Assembly (NCBI RefSeq): GCF_016464365.1
Contig: NZ_JADCUC010000009.1
Span: forward strand, 46,376 to 110,375
Source of the DNA: Sandaracinobacteroides hominis
GTDB taxonomy: Bacteria > Pseudomonadota > Alphaproteobacteria > Sphingomonadales > Sphingomonadaceae
Direction of reading: 5' to 3'
DNA: 64,000 nucleotides
The notes under the pieces were generated by a model. That model searched no databases and was not told the DNA's origin. It was given only the letters and a program-made list of their open reading frames with translations. The translations under genes were made by a program, and so were the position numbers. Numbering within the stretch: position 1 is the stretch's first letter; the number at the start of each line of letters is the position of its first letter. This document shows, in pieces, positions 54,402 through 63,919 of this stretch.

Positions 54402-55954
54402 CCTGGTCGCCCGCCGCGATCGCCGCGCGCGACCCGGGCCGAGAGGCGCTCGTCTTCGGCGCAGAGCGCTGGACCTATGGCGAGTTCGACAGGTTCAGCG
54501 CGCGGGTCGCGGCGCTGCTGTGGAAAGATGGATTAGGGCAGGGCGATGTCGTCGCGCTGCTCGTGTCGAACCGGCCCGAATTCCTCGGACTTGCCTGGGC
54601 GGCGCAGCGCTCGGGTCTCTATTATCTGCCGATCCCGACCAAGCTGACGTCGGCCGAGGTGCGCTATATCCTCGAGGACAGCGGGGCCAGCGCGCTGATC
54701 GCCTCGTCCGATCTCGGCGCGCTCGGCGCGGCAGCCTCGGAGGGGCTCGATATCCGGCGCTATGGTCTCGACGAAAACGGCGACTTTCCGCTTCTCTCCG
54801 CGGCGCTTGGCGACCACTCGCCGCCGCCGGTGATCGAGGGCGGCGACATGCTCTACACCTCGGGAACGACGGGCAGGCCCAAGGGTGTGCGCCGGCCGAT
54901 CGCAGGCGAGACGCTGGGGAGCGACGCGCGCCGCGTCGAGCGCGGCGCGAAGCTATTCGGTTTCGATGCCGATACGGTCTTCCTGTCGCCCGCGCCCCTC
55001 TATCATGCCGCGCCGCTGCGCTTCGCAATGAACCTGCTCCGCGTCGGTGCGAAGCTCGTGGGCATGGAGAAATTCGATGCTGCCGCCGCACTCGACCTGA
55101 TCGAGCGCGAGCGGGTGACGCACAGCCAGTGGGTGCCCACGATGTTCTCGCGGCTGCTGGCGCTGCCCGGGGATGCGCGGGCGGCGAGGGACTTGTCGTC
55201 GCATCGCTGCGCGATCCACGCCGGCGCGCCATGCCCGCCTTCGGTGAAGCGCGCGATGATCGATTGGTGGGGGCCGATCCTCCACGAATATTATTCGGGC
55301 ACCGAAAGCGTTGGCTTCACGCACATTAGCTCGCCCGAATGGCTCACCCGGCCGGGCAGCGTCGGGCGGGCCTTCGGCTGCACGATCCATATTCTCGATG
55401 ACGATGGCCGCGAAGTGCCGGCCGGAACGACGGGCACCGTCTATTTCGAGGGCAAGGCCGGGCTCGAATATCACAATGATCCCGAGAAGACGCGCGGCGC
55501 GCTCGATGCACGGGGCTGGGCGACGATGGGCGACATCGGCCATGTCGACGACGACGGCTTTCTGTTCCTGACCGACCGGCGGAATTTCACCATCATCTCG
55601 GGCGGCGTGAACGTCTATCCGAGCGAAGTTGAAGCGGCGCTGATCGAGCATCCCGCGGTGCGCGACTGCGCGGTCTTCGGGCTTCCCGACCCCGACCTCG
55701 GCGAGGTTGTGGCGGTGCTGGTCGAGAGCGACGCGGCAAAAGGACCGCACGATCTCGAACTCGCCCGGCGGATTGCCGCAGACATCGCCGCGACGCTCGC
55801 CGGGCCGAAGCGCCCCCGACTGTGGCGCTTCGATAGTGTCGGGCGGACCGAAACCGGCAAGATTCACAAGCAGCAGCTGCGCGACGCGAGCCGGGAAGCC
55901 GGACGCATGATCGACCTTCGACTATCGGCGCCCGCGCCGGACGGGGCGAGCTGA
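54398..55954 (+). CDS. Acyl-CoA ligase (AMP-forming)
   Basis: 518 residues. P-loop LYTSGTTGRPKGVRRP, ligase core YYSGTESVGF, hinge GWATMGDIGHVDDDGFLFLT and catalytic lysine in VGRTETGKIHKQQLR. Spelling is that of FadD/FadD17-like ligases used for bile, steroid or fatty acids in actinobacteria and sphingomonads. It overlaps the upstream phosphatase by ATGA and is followed 35 bp later by a TonB receptor. It should activate an acid intermediate before the acyl-CoA dehydrogenase step. Confidence 0.9.
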   Translation: MTWSPAAIAARDPGREALVFGAERWTYGEFDRFSARVAALLWKDGLGQGDVVALLVSNRPEFLGLAWAAQRSGLYYLPIPTKLTSAEVRYILEDSGASALIASSDLGALGAAASEGLDIRRYGLDENGDFPLLSAALGDHSPPPVIEGGDMLYTSGTTGRPKGVRRPIAGETLGSDARRVERGAKLFGFDADTVFLSPAPLYHAAPLRFAMNLLRVGAKLVGMEKFDAAAALDLIERERVTHSQWVPTMFSRLLALPGDARAARDLSSHRCAIHAGAPCPPSVKRAMIDWWGPILHEYYSGTESVGFTHISSPEWLTRPGSVGRAFGCTIHILDDDGREVPAGTTGTVYFEGKAGLEYHNDPEKTRGALDARGWATMGDIGHVDDDGFLFLTDRRNFTIISGGVNVYPSEVEAALIEHPAVRDCAVFGLPDPDLGEVVAVLVESDAAKGPHDLELARRIAADIAATLAGPKRPRLWRFDSVGRTETGKIHKQQLRDASREAGRMIDLRLSAPAPDGAS

Positions 55955-55989
55955 TCAAATTTCAACGAGCATTTTCAGGGAGAGCGAAC

Positions 55990-58599
55990 ATGACTTATAA
56001 TGATGGACGGAAAGCCGCCTTTTTGATCGCCGGGAGCATCTTCGCACTCGCTGCGGTTCCCGCGGGGGCGCAGGATGCGCCGGCGACGCCGGATGCCGCC
56101 GCGGCCGAAGAAACGGCGAGCGAGGGGGGGCTTGGCGAGATCATCGTCACGGCCCAGAAACGGTCGCAGAATCTGCAGGACGTCCCCGCCGCAATCTCGG
56201 CCTTCTCGTCCGAAGACCTCGCGGCGCGCGGGGTCAGCGAGACCAGCGACCTGATGGGCAGTCTGCCCAATATCCAGGTGACCTCGGCCTATTCGGACAC
56301 GCAGCCCAATTTCTCGCTCCGCGGTATCTCGGTCGCGAACGAGTTTTCGGCTTCGACCGCGTCGCCGGTCGGGGTCTATGTCGACGAAGTCTATCAGAGT
56401 TTCCGCGCCAGCCACGGCCAGCAGCTCTATGATCTCGAGCGCGTCGAGGTGCTGCGCGGTCCGCAGGGCACTCTTTACGGCCGCAACACGACGGGCGGTG
56501 CGATCAACTTCATCACGCGCAAGCCCGATCTCTCGGGCAACAACGGCTACCTCACGCTCGGCTACGGCAATTATGACACGATCAAGGCCGAGGGCGCGGT
56601 CGAGCTGACTCTTGCCGAGGACAAGGCCGGCATTCGCGCGGCCTTCACGCGAAGCAAGGGCGATGGCTATACCTTCAACCCGACGCAGAACCTGGACTTC
56701 GGCACCACCGATTCGATCGCCGGCCGTATCTCGCTCCGCTTCAAGCCGGTCGATACGATCGATATCAATCTCAAGGCTTATTATGCCAAAAATGACCCGC
56801 GCCAGGACCTTCCCTATGGCATCGGCTATCTCCAGGGTCGCACCGACGCGGGCGGCTATTCGCGCTTCGATCCGCGCCCCGAACTCGGCGGGCGGCGGCT
56901 GAAGCGCAATGAGGTCCAGTCGGATACCGGCGGTGATTATTTTACGCGGTCGAAGGGGCTGTCGCTCAACATCGAAGCCGAACTGGGCGGCGATCTCACC
57001 CTGACCTCGATCACCGGCTATGACGTCGGCCGCTATCGCTTGTCGCCCTTCGATTGCGACGGTTCGCCGAACAATATCTGCGCGATCCGCTACGACAGCT
57101 CGAGCAAGAATTTCAACCAGGACCTACGCCTGACCTATGATGGCGACCGGCTCAAATTGATCGGCGGCCTCTATTATGGCCAGGACAAGATCGACACGTA
57201 CAATGAGCCCGATTTCTTCGGCTTCCTGCGTCCGCTTCTCTCGGGTGCCGGCCTGCCCGGCAATTACGGCAATATCCCGATCGCGGTCGGCAATTCGCTC
57301 CGCACGCTGCCGGCCTTTGCGCTCGATCCCTCGCTGACGCCTGCCGATCCCGGTTTCTGCGCGCCGGTGGTGATCAATCCCGCAGGCTATTTCGACGCGC
57401 GCACGCTGATCGCGTTCAACGCCGACGTGGCCGCGACGAATACGGCTGGCGGGACTGCGGCGCAGAACGCCTGCTTCGCGGCGGGCGCCCCACCGTTCGG
57501 ACCGATCGCCGCAGACCAGCGCTTCACGCTCAAGCGGCCCTCGACCGCCATTTATGGAGAGGCGGTCTGGGATGTCACGGATCAGCTCAGCATCACGCTT
57601 GGCCTGCGCTACACATGGGACAAGGTGAAATATCAGAATGCGCGGACGGTCCTCTTCGGGCTGGACGGGGTGACCCCGATCGCTAACCTCGTCCCTTACA
57701 GCTCGCCCTATGATCCGAACCTTCCGGCGTTGAACCAGAAGGAATCCTCGGGCGAACTCACCGGGCGCCTCGTCGTCGACTATAAGTTCAGCGACGATGT
57801 GATGGGCTATGCAAGCTACAGCCGCGGTTATCGTTCGGGCACCTATAACGGGCTCGCTTATCAGGATGTGAGCCAGGTCTATTTCCTCGATCCCGAGAAG
57901 GTGAACGCCTATGAGGTCGGGTTGAAGACGCGCCTGCTCGACAACAAGCTCCAGCTCAATCTTGCCGGCTTCTATTATGATTATTCGAACCAGCAGATCG
58001 CCCAGATCATCGGCGCGACGTCCTTCCTGCGTGCAGCAAACGGACGCGTCTTTGGCGGCGAGGCCGAACTCGCCCTGCAGGCGACCGACGCGATCCGTTT
58101 CGATGCCTCGGTGGGCTATCTCAACAGCAAATATAAGGGCAACAAGATCGACCCGACCGATCCGGCCAGCCTGACACTCAACATCAACGGCAACCAGTTC
58201 CCCAACGCGCCCAAATGGACGGCGTCGGCGGGGGTCGACGTGACGCTGGTCGACAGCGGTCCGCACAAGTTCCAGGTTCGCGGCGACGTCCAATATATGG
58301 GTAAATATTTCTTCGACCCGTTCGGTTCCTACGGCCAGAATCCCTGCGACAAGCCCGCCGCAGGTTCGCAGGTGCTTGCGGCGACGCCCGAGATCGCTTG
58401 CGGCAATCCTGACTATGTCCTCTTCAACGCCAGAGCGACTTATACGTTCGACGAGCGCTTCTCGGTCGCGTTGTGGGGCAAGAATCTGACCAACAAATTC
58501 TATTATACCTATGGTCTGAACCTCAACGCCTTCTACCTCGACTATCTCGCTCGCGGTGCCCCGCGCACCTACGGCGTCGAAGCAACGATGCGCTTCTGA
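55990..58599 (+). CDS. TonB-dependent outer-membrane receptor
   Basis: 869 residues. Signal peptide (KAAFLIAGSIFALAAVPAGA-Q), then a TonB box region with GEIIVTAQKRSQNLQDVPAA, a plug domain (YGRNTTGGAINFITRKP as the conserved plug end) and a 22-strand barrel ending in a terminal aromatic (EATMRF). It belongs to the large sphingomonad group of receptors that import hydrophobic or plant-derived compounds, not only iron. Position inside the catabolic operon suggests it brings in the degraded compound. Confidence 0.92.
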   Translation: MTYNDGRKAAFLIAGSIFALAAVPAGAQDAPATPDAAAAEETASEGGLGEIIVTAQKRSQNLQDVPAAISAFSSEDLAARGVSETSDLMGSLPNIQVTSAYSDTQPNFSLRGISVANEFSASTASPVGVYVDEVYQSFRASHGQQLYDLERVEVLRGPQGTLYGRNTTGGAINFITRKPDLSGNNGYLTLGYGNYDTIKAEGAVELTLAEDKAGIRAAFTRSKGDGYTFNPTQNLDFGTTDSIAGRISLRFKPVDTIDINLKAYYAKNDPRQDLPYGIGYLQGRTDAGGYSRFDPRPELGGRRLKRNEVQSDTGGDYFTRSKGLSLNIEAELGGDLTLTSITGYDVGRYRLSPFDCDGSPNNICAIRYDSSSKNFNQDLRLTYDGDRLKLIGGLYYGQDKIDTYNEPDFFGFLRPLLSGAGLPGNYGNIPIAVGNSLRTLPAFALDPSLTPADPGFCAPVVINPAGYFDARTLIAFNADVAATNTAGGTAAQNACFAAGAPPFGPIAADQRFTLKRPSTAIYGEAVWDVTDQLSITLGLRYTWDKVKYQNARTVLFGLDGVTPIANLVPYSSPYDPNLPALNQKESSGELTGRLVVDYKFSDDVMGYASYSRGYRSGTYNGLAYQDVSQVYFLDPEKVNAYEVGLKTRLLDNKLQLNLAGFYYDYSNQQIAQIIGATSFLRAANGRVFGGEAELALQATDAIRFDASVGYLNSKYKGNKIDPTDPASLTLNINGNQFPNAPKWTASAGVDVTLVDSGPHKFQVRGDVQYMGKYFFDPFGSYGQNPCDKPAAGSQVLAATPEIACGNPDYVLFNARATYTFDERFSVALWGKNLTNKFYYTYGLNLNAFYLDYLARGAPRTYGVEATMRF

Positions 58600-58693
58600 C
58601 GACCCAGAGCAACCGAAAGTCCGCTTTTCCGCCGCATAACGGCGACGGGAGGGCGGGCCGGACGGCCCCGCGCCACCATCAGGGAATGAGAGT

Positions 58694-59455
58694 ATGACAG
58701 GCAGGCTGGAAGGCAAGGTGGCGCTGGTCACCGGCGCGGGATCGGGGCTCGGCGCGGCGATAGCGCGGCGCTTCGCGGACGAAGGCGCGCGCGTGATCGT
58801 CTCCGATGTCAATCTCGCGGCAGCGAGCGAGGTTGCTCGCCATCTCGGCGGCGGAGCGGTGGCGTTGAGGATCGACGTTGCCGATCCGGCTGATTGGGCA
58901 GCCGCCTTGCCGGCAGTAGAGGACGCCTTCGGAGCACTTCACATCCTCGTGAACAACGCCGGAATCTGCTTGACGGGTTCGGTCGAGGATATCTCGATCG
59001 AGGACTGGAAGCGGACGCATGCCATCGATCTCGATGGGGTCTTCTATGGCATGCGCAGCTGCCTGCCGCTGATGCGACAGAGCGGCGGCGGCGCGATCCT
59101 GAATATCTCGTCGATTTCGGGGATCGTCGCGGCGGGCAACCTCGCCGCCTATAATTCGGCTAAGGCGGCGGTGCGTCACCTGACCAAGTCGGTGGCGCTG
59201 CACTGCGCCAAAACGGGCGGCAAGATCACCTGCAATTCGCTCCATCCGACCTTCATCGACACACCCTTGCTCGACGGGCTGACGGCGGGGCAGACGCGCG
59301 AAGATGTCCTGGCCAAGCTTGCCCGGCAGATTCCGCTCGGGCGTGTCGGTGTACCGGACGATGTCGCGAACGCCGCGCTCTATTTCTGTTCGGACGAAGC
59401 AAGCTTCGTGACGGGTGCCGAGCTGGTGATCGATGGCGGTCTTTCGGCGATGTGA
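58694..59455 (+). CDS. Short-chain dehydrogenase/reductase
   Basis: 253 residues. VALVTGAGSGLGAAIARRFA (cofactor loop), LVNNAGICLTG (NAG motif), ISSISGIVAAGNLAAYNSAK (Ser and Tyr-x3-Lys). The spelling around CLTGSVEDISIEDWKR resembles 3-beta/17-beta hydroxysteroid and cyclohexanol dehydrogenases. It follows the TonB receptor by 94 bp and precedes the acyl-CoA dehydrogenase. Substrate unknown. Confidence 0.88.
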   Translation: MTGRLEGKVALVTGAGSGLGAAIARRFADEGARVIVSDVNLAAASEVARHLGGGAVALRIDVADPADWAAALPAVEDAFGALHILVNNAGICLTGSVEDISIEDWKRTHAIDLDGVFYGMRSCLPLMRQSGGGAILNISSISGIVAAGNLAAYNSAKAAVRHLTKSVALHCAKTGGKITCNSLHPTFIDTPLLDGLTAGQTREDVLAKLARQIPLGRVGVPDDVANAALYFCSDEASFVTGAELVIDGGLSAM

Positions 59456-59510
59456 CCCGAGCACGGCATGCCGCAACCACCACATTAATTAGGATCGGAG
59501 CCAATAGCTC

Positions 59511-60677
59511 ATGAGTATCTCTGACCGCGCCCTCGCCATCGCCGCCAAGGTCGAAACCTTTGTCCGCGAAACCGTCGTTCCCTATGAGAGCGATCCACGC
59601 CGCGACCATCATGGCGCGCCGACCGACGAACTGATGATGGAGATGCGCGAGCATGCGCGTGCGGCGGGCGTCCTGACCCCGCACATCCTTGGCGACGGCG
59701 ATCACCTCAACCAGCGCGAGACCGCGGTCGTGCTGATCAAGAGCGGCCTCTCGCCGCTCGGCCCGCTTGCGTGCAACACGATGGCGCCCGACGAGGGCAA
59801 TATGTATCTGCTCGGCAAGGAAGGCAGCCCCGAACTCAAGGAGCGCTTCCTGAAGCCGATGGTCGAAGGCCATGTCCGTTCGGCCTTCTTCATGACCGAG
59901 CCCGCCGAAGAGGGCGGCGCCGGGTCCGACCCGTCGATGATGAAAACGACATGCCACCTCGACGGCAATCATTGGGTCGTGAACGGCCGCAAGACCTTCA
60001 TCACCGGCGCATTGGGCGCGCGCGTCGGGATCGTGATGGCGAAGTCCGAGCAGGGCGCGTGCATGTTCCTCGTCGACCTGCCCGATCCCGCGGTCCGCAT
60101 CGACGATGTGCCCAACACGATCGACAGCTCGATGCCCGGCGGCCACGCAACGATCACTATCGATAATCTCCGCATTCCCGCCGACCAGATGCTGGGCGAG
60201 GCCGGCGAAGGTTTCCGTTATGCGCAGGTGCGCCTGTCGCCCGCCCGCCTGTCGCACTGCATGCGCTGGCTGGGCGCGTGTATCCGGGCGCACGAGATTG
60301 CGACCGACTATGCCAACCGCCGCGAGGCGTTCGGCAAGGCACTGATTGACCATGAAGGCGTCGGCTTCATGCTCGCCGAGAATATGATCGACCTGAAGCA
60401 GGCCGAATTGATGATCGACTGGTGCGCCTCGGTGCTCGACACCGGATCGCTCGGCACGGTTGAAAGCTCGATGGCCAAAGTCGCGGTATCCGAAGCCTTG
60501 ATGCGCATCGCCGACCGCTGCGTGCAGGTGATGGGCGGGACCGGGGTCACCGACAAGACGATCGTCGAGCAGGTGTTCCGCGAGGTTCGTGCCTTCCGCA
60601 TCTATGACGGCCCGACCGAGGTCCACAAATGGAGCCTCGCCAAGAAGATCAAGCGCGACTGGAAGGCTGGCCTGTGA
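59511..60677 (+). CDS. Acyl-CoA dehydrogenase, ACAD10/11-LvaC-like
   Basis: 388 residues, FAD-binding. AFFMTEPAEEGGAGSDPSM and NGRKTFITGALGARVG are the flavin/substrate regions; QVMGGTGVTDKTIVEQVFRE and FRIYDGPTEVHKW form the C-terminal region. The DGP-x-EVH spelling is typical of ACAD10/ACAD11-type enzymes, which in known cases release phosphate from 4-phosphoacyl-CoA to give an enoyl-CoA. It overlaps the APH-family kinase gene by 4 bases (GTGA), so the two halves that are fused in ACAD11 are adjacent here. A standard dehydrogenase role remains possible. Confidence 0.85.
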   Translation: MSISDRALAIAAKVETFVRETVVPYESDPRRDHHGAPTDELMMEMREHARAAGVLTPHILGDGDHLNQRETAVVLIKSGLSPLGPLACNTMAPDEGNMYLLGKEGSPELKERFLKPMVEGHVRSAFFMTEPAEEGGAGSDPSMMKTTCHLDGNHWVVNGRKTFITGALGARVGIVMAKSEQGACMFLVDLPDPAVRIDDVPNTIDSSMPGGHATITIDNLRIPADQMLGEAGEGFRYAQVRLSPARLSHCMRWLGACIRAHEIATDYANRREAFGKALIDHEGVGFMLAENMIDLKQAELMIDWCASVLDTGSLGTVESSMAKVAVSEALMRIADRCVQVMGGTGVTDKTIVEQVFREVRAFRIYDGPTEVHKWSLAKKIKRDWKAGL

Positions 60678-61750
60678 GTGGGGGAGGCGAGCACGAGGCG
60701 GCCACGGCGGCCGTGCGCGACGGTTTCGCCTTCGACGAAGCGGCGTTGCGCGACTGGCTGGTTTTGCATGTCGACGGTTTTTCGGGGCCGCTCAGCATAG
60801 AGCGTTTCAAAGGCGGTCAGTCCAACCCGACCTACAGGCTGTGCACGCCGCGCGCGCATTATGTGCTCCGGCGGAAGCCGCCGGGGCCGCTGCTCCCTGG
60901 CGCTCACGCCATCGAACGCGAAGTTCGCGTGCTGACGGCGCTCAAGGCGGCCGGCTTTCCCGTGCCGCACATCTTCGCGCTGTGCGAGGAGCCGGCTGTT
61001 ATCGGGACGCCCTTTTATATCATGGAAATGGTCGAGGGCCGGATCTTCTGGGACGCGACCTTCCCGTCTGTTCCGCATGCAGAACGGTCCGCCTATTTCG
61101 ATGCGATGAATGAGAAGATTGCCCGGCTTCACGCGATCGATCCTGTGGCGGTTGGACTCGGCGATTACGGCAAGCCCGGCGACTATTTCGCACGGCAGAT
61201 CGGTCGCTGGTCCAAACAATATCTCGCCGACGATCTCGCCGGGCGCGATCCGAATATGGACTATATGCTCGAGTGGCTTCCGGCCCATATTCCGGAAAGT
61301 GATGCGACGGCCATCGTCCATGGCGACTTCCGGTGCGACAATATGATCTTCCACCCGACCGAACCGCGGATCGTGGCAGTTCTCGATTGGGAATTGTCGA
61401 CGCTCGGCCATCCCTTCGCCGATTTTGCCTATCATGCGATGATGTACCGGATGCCGCCGCATGTCGTGGCAGGACTTGCGGGCTCCGATCTGGAGGCGCT
61501 CGGCATTCCGTCCGAAGCTCGGTATGTCGGCGATTATTGCGGCCGCACCGGCATGCCCGATACCGACTATGCGTTCGCTCTCGCGTTCAACTTCTTCCGC
61601 CTTGCTGCGATCTTTCACGGGATCAAGGGGCGGGCCATTCGCGGCACCGCCTCGTCGGCAGAAGCGCATGAGCGCGCGCGGGCCTTTCCAGAACTCGCTG
61701 CGCTGGCGGTCGCGCAGACGCGGCCCGGATGCGGCCCCTTGTCACCCTGA
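60674..61750 (+). CDS. APH-family kinase paired with acyl-CoA dehydrogenase
   Basis: 358 residues, from a GTG overlapping the dehydrogenase stop. The N-terminal loop is ERFKGGQSNPTYRL, the catalytic loop IVHGDFRCDNMIFHP, and the metal motif VAVLDWELSTLGHPFADFAY. This spelling is that of the kinase half of ACAD10/ACAD11, which phosphorylates the 4-hydroxyl of 4-hydroxyacyl-CoA. LRRKPPGPLLPGAHAIEREV, the usual nucleotide-binding segment, is present. It is not an antibiotic kinase by context. Confidence 0.87.
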   Translation: MSGGGEHEAATAAVRDGFAFDEAALRDWLVLHVDGFSGPLSIERFKGGQSNPTYRLCTPRAHYVLRRKPPGPLLPGAHAIEREVRVLTALKAAGFPVPHIFALCEEPAVIGTPFYIMEMVEGRIFWDATFPSVPHAERSAYFDAMNEKIARLHAIDPVAVGLGDYGKPGDYFARQIGRWSKQYLADDLAGRDPNMDYMLEWLPAHIPESDATAIVHGDFRCDNMIFHPTEPRIVAVLDWELSTLGHPFADFAYHAMMYRMPPHVVAGLAGSDLEALGIPSEARYVGDYCGRTGMPDTDYAFALAFNFFRLAAIFHGIKGRAIRGTASSAEAHERARAFPELAALAVAQTRPGCGPLSP

Positions 61751-61767
61751 AATTTGAGGAAACAGAT

Positions 61768-62079
61768 ATGCCAGAGATTTGCATCGTTCTGCGCGACGGC
61801 AGCGAGCGGCTCATCGACGCCGGTCCCGAATATTCGCTGATGGAAGCCATTCGTGACGCCGGCGTTGATGAAATGCTCGCGATGTGCGGCGGCTGCTGCT
61901 CATGCGCGACCTGTCACGTTTATATTGAAGAGTCCGGAGGCGATTTGTCCGGGCCGTCGGCGGACGAGGATGACCTCCTCGATTCGACCGGCTGTCGAAC
62001 AAGCCAGTCGCGCCTCGCATGTCAGGTCCGGCTGGCCGAAGCGACCATTAAGAGAGCGCGCATCGCTCCCGAGGATTGA
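61768..62079 (+). CDS. 2Fe-2S ferredoxin (putidaredoxin type)
   Basis: 103 residues. The cluster-binding cysteines are in MLAMCGGCCSCATCHVYIEE (C-x5-C-x2-C pattern) and a fourth in SRLACQVRLAEA. GAGGA 7-8 nt upstream marks the ATG at 61768. It is a vertebrate-type (adrenodoxin/putidaredoxin) ferredoxin and the likely electron donor for the P450 at 51877. It follows the APH kinase by 17 bp. The extra Cys next to the first ligand (GGCCSC) is unusual; GG-S/A-C-x-C is more common. Confidence 0.92.
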   Translation: MPEICIVLRDGSERLIDAGPEYSLMEAIRDAGVDEMLAMCGGCCSCATCHVYIEESGGDLSGPSADEDDLLDSTGCRTSQSRLACQVRLAEATIKRARIAPED

Positions 62080-62133
62080 CCAAGTGGACAGTCTCCGCCG
62101 ACGCGGGTGACAAGAGAAGGGTAAGGCCGCCGC

Positions 62134-62910
62134 ATGCGTGCAAAATTCACATTCGACCTGACAGGCCGGACCGCGCTGGTGACCGGCGCGTCGTCGGGGA
62201 TCGGGCACCGCTTTGCGACCTTGCTTGCCCGATCAGGCGCGCGGGTGATTGCGGCCGCCCGGCGAACCGAACGACTGGACGCACTTTGTGCAGATATTCG
62301 TAAATCAGGGGGCGAGGCAATCGCGATCGGTATGGACGTCGCCGACGAAGCCTCGACCGTTGCTGCCTATGACGCGGCAGAGCGGGCATTCGGCGTCATC
62401 GACACGGTCGTCGCGAATGCCGGCATCAGTCCTGCCGGAAGCGCGCTGGGGCTCTCGGTGGACGATTTCGACCTCACGATGAGCGTGAACCTGCGCGGCG
62501 CCTTTTTGACGGCGCGCGAAGGCGCGCGGCGTATGGTGGCCAGCGACATAGGCTCAACAGGGTCCGGACGGGTCGTGTTGATAGGCTCGGTTACCGGGCA
62601 GCACGCATTTCAGGGCATCGTTCCTTATGGGGCCTCAAAAGCCGCCGTTGCCCAGATGGGGCGCCTGCTGGCCAAGGACTGGGCGACTAAGGGGATAAAT
62701 GTCAACACGATCGCGCCGGGCTATATGGAAACCGACATGACCAGTGAGCTCTGGGAAATCGAAAAGGGAAGGGCACTTCTTGAAGGCTTTCCCCGCCAGC
62801 GCTTGATGCAGACCGATGCATTGGATCCCCTACTGCTCTACCTTTGCTCTGACGCTAGTGCACCGGTTACCGGCAGCCTCTTTACTGTCGATGATGGGCA
62901 GACTCTCTAG
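62134..62910 (+). CDS. Short-chain dehydrogenase/reductase
   Basis: 258 residues. ALVTGASSGIGHRFATLLAR, VVANAGISPAGSALG and VLIGSVTGQHAFQGIVPYGA with a following SK give cofactor, NAG and Ser/Tyr-x3-Lys motifs. It is the last gene of the plus-strand catabolic operon, with a terminator about 190 bp later. Its codon use has fewer G/C third positions than the preceding genes. Substrate unknown. Confidence 0.88.
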   Translation: MRAKFTFDLTGRTALVTGASSGIGHRFATLLARSGARVIAAARRTERLDALCADIRKSGGEAIAIGMDVADEASTVAAYDAAERAFGVIDTVVANAGISPAGSALGLSVDDFDLTMSVNLRGAFLTAREGARRMVASDIGSTGSGRVVLIGSVTGQHAFQGIVPYGASKAAVAQMGRLLAKDWATKGINVNTIAPGYMETDMTSELWEIEKGRALLEGFPRQRLMQTDALDPLLLYLCSDASAPVTGSLFTVDDGQTL

Positions 62911-63291
62911 CCTCTGATCAGATCGCAAAGGGGGCCTGTACTGCAACCGGCGGACTCCTGCCGTGCAAGCCCGCCCCGGTTTGGCGATCCCAAGCGCCTT
63001 TTTGGCGTTTTCTGTACAAGCGGGGGCGATCGAGCGCCCCGTGAAACCGTTGGAACCCAGAAGAGATCTTCCTCGCAAAGGACAGATATCTTACACTTGG
63101 CGCCCGTTCGATCTGGATCGGACGGGCGCTTCCTTTTTTGTCGCGCTCCTGCCGGTTCGCCTCCAAGCCCGGTGGTACAAGCGCCTACGCTGACCTGCCC
63201 CCCGCTGGTCCCGCGGTCATAACGAGAGTCTGCCGGTTTGATATTCGTGCTCGCCCACCGGCACAAGCGCGTCGGGCGTGACGCCTCCATT
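62911..63291. other. 381-bp intergenic region ahead of IS3 copies
   Basis: No gene is supported. It contains a strong terminator (63102-63141) and a weaker CGCC-ttttt-GGCG hairpin near 62993-63009. Minus-strand open frames here have no family features. Confidence 0.55.
63102..63141 (+). terminator. Intrinsic terminator of the catabolic operon
   Basis: 14-bp stem GCGCCCGTTCGATC / GATCGGACGGGCGC (one G-U pair) with a TG turn, then TTCCTTTTTT. The hairpin lies about 190 bp after the last SDR gene. Confidence 0.85.
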
Positions 63292-63337
63292 TGTCCGCCG
63301 TCAGCACCAATGGCACAGATTTGAGGTTGTGAATTAA

Positions 63338-63394
63338 GGAGGGTTGGGGCTTCGTCGTAGTGACGAAGGAACGAAGATGAAGCCCCAACCCTCC
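63338..63394 (+). promoter_or_regulatory. Hairpin enclosing the orfA translation start (IS3 copy 2)
   Basis: Perfect 16-bp stem: arms 63338-63353 (GGAGGGTTGGGGCTTC) and 63379-63394. It lies at the same place relative to the ATG (63377) as in copy 1. Confidence 0.7.
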
Positions 63395-63763
63395 TTGAAA
63401 AAATCGCCGGTAAAGGCCCCCGCTGAGCGGGTGGTGAAGGACATCCGGCGACAGACCCGCCGGCACTTCTCGGCCGAGGACAAGATCCGTATCGTGCTGG
63501 ATGGCCTGCGCGGCGAGGACAGCATTGCGGAGCTGTGCCGCAAGGAAGGCATTGCCCAGAGCCTGTATTATACCTGGTCCAAGGAGTTCATGGAGGCCGG
63601 CAAGCGCCGCCTGGCCGGCGACACCGCCCGTGCCGCGACCAGCGGCGAGGTGCAGGATCTGCGGCGCGAAGCCCGCGCCCTGAAGGAATGCGTGGCCGAC
63701 CTGACGCTCGAGAACCGCCTGCTCAAAAAAAGCATGATCGCGGATGGGGGCGACGACGAATGA
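63377..63763 (+). CDS. IS3-family transposase OrfA (copy 2)
   Basis: 128 residues, differing from copy 1 at only three positions I can see (T3P, N9K and T to S in ATTGEV), although many third codon bases differ (for example CGGCATTTTTCG versus CGGCACTTCTCG). The A7 shift site is kept at 63724-63730. Confidence 0.9.
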   Translation: MKPQPSLKKSPVKAPAERVVKDIRRQTRRHFSAEDKIRIVLDGLRGEDSIAELCRKEGIAQSLYYTWSKEFMEAGKRRLAGDTARAATSGEVQDLRREARALKECVADLTLENRLLKKSMIADGGDDE

Positions 63764-63906
63764 GGTATCCGGCATCCGAAAAGCTCGAGATTATCAGGAT
63801 CGTTGAGCAGTCGCACCTGCCCGCCAAGCGCACGCTGGACCAGCTCGGCATTGCCCGCCGGACATTCTATCGTTGTCCGCCGTCAGCACCAATGGCACAG
63901 ATTTGA
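63760..63906 (+). pseudogene. IS3-family OrfB fragment (copy 2)
   Basis: It starts MRYPASEKLEIIRIVEQSHL like copy 1, then leaves the native frame at 63873 where copy 3 has inserted; the last 10 codons are read from the left end of copy 3. No DDE residues remain. Confidence 0.88.
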
Positions 63907-63919
63907 GGTTGTGATTTAA

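Larger units (their letters stand above)
63292..63873 (+). mobile_element. IS3-family element, copy 2, cut by copy 3
   Basis: Left end TGTCCGCCGTCAGCACC, same leader and orfA as copy 1, same orientation. It breaks off within orfB after the codons for GIARRTFYR, where a new left end (copy 3) begins. The rest lies beyond the window or is lost. Confidence 0.88.

Noticed and set aside
57124..58812. 562-codon minus-strand frame opposite the TonB receptor
   Set aside because: No motifs; antisense to a well-supported receptor.
62907..63290. Minus-strand frames before the IS3 copies
   Set aside because: They run through the strong terminator hairpin and show no family features.
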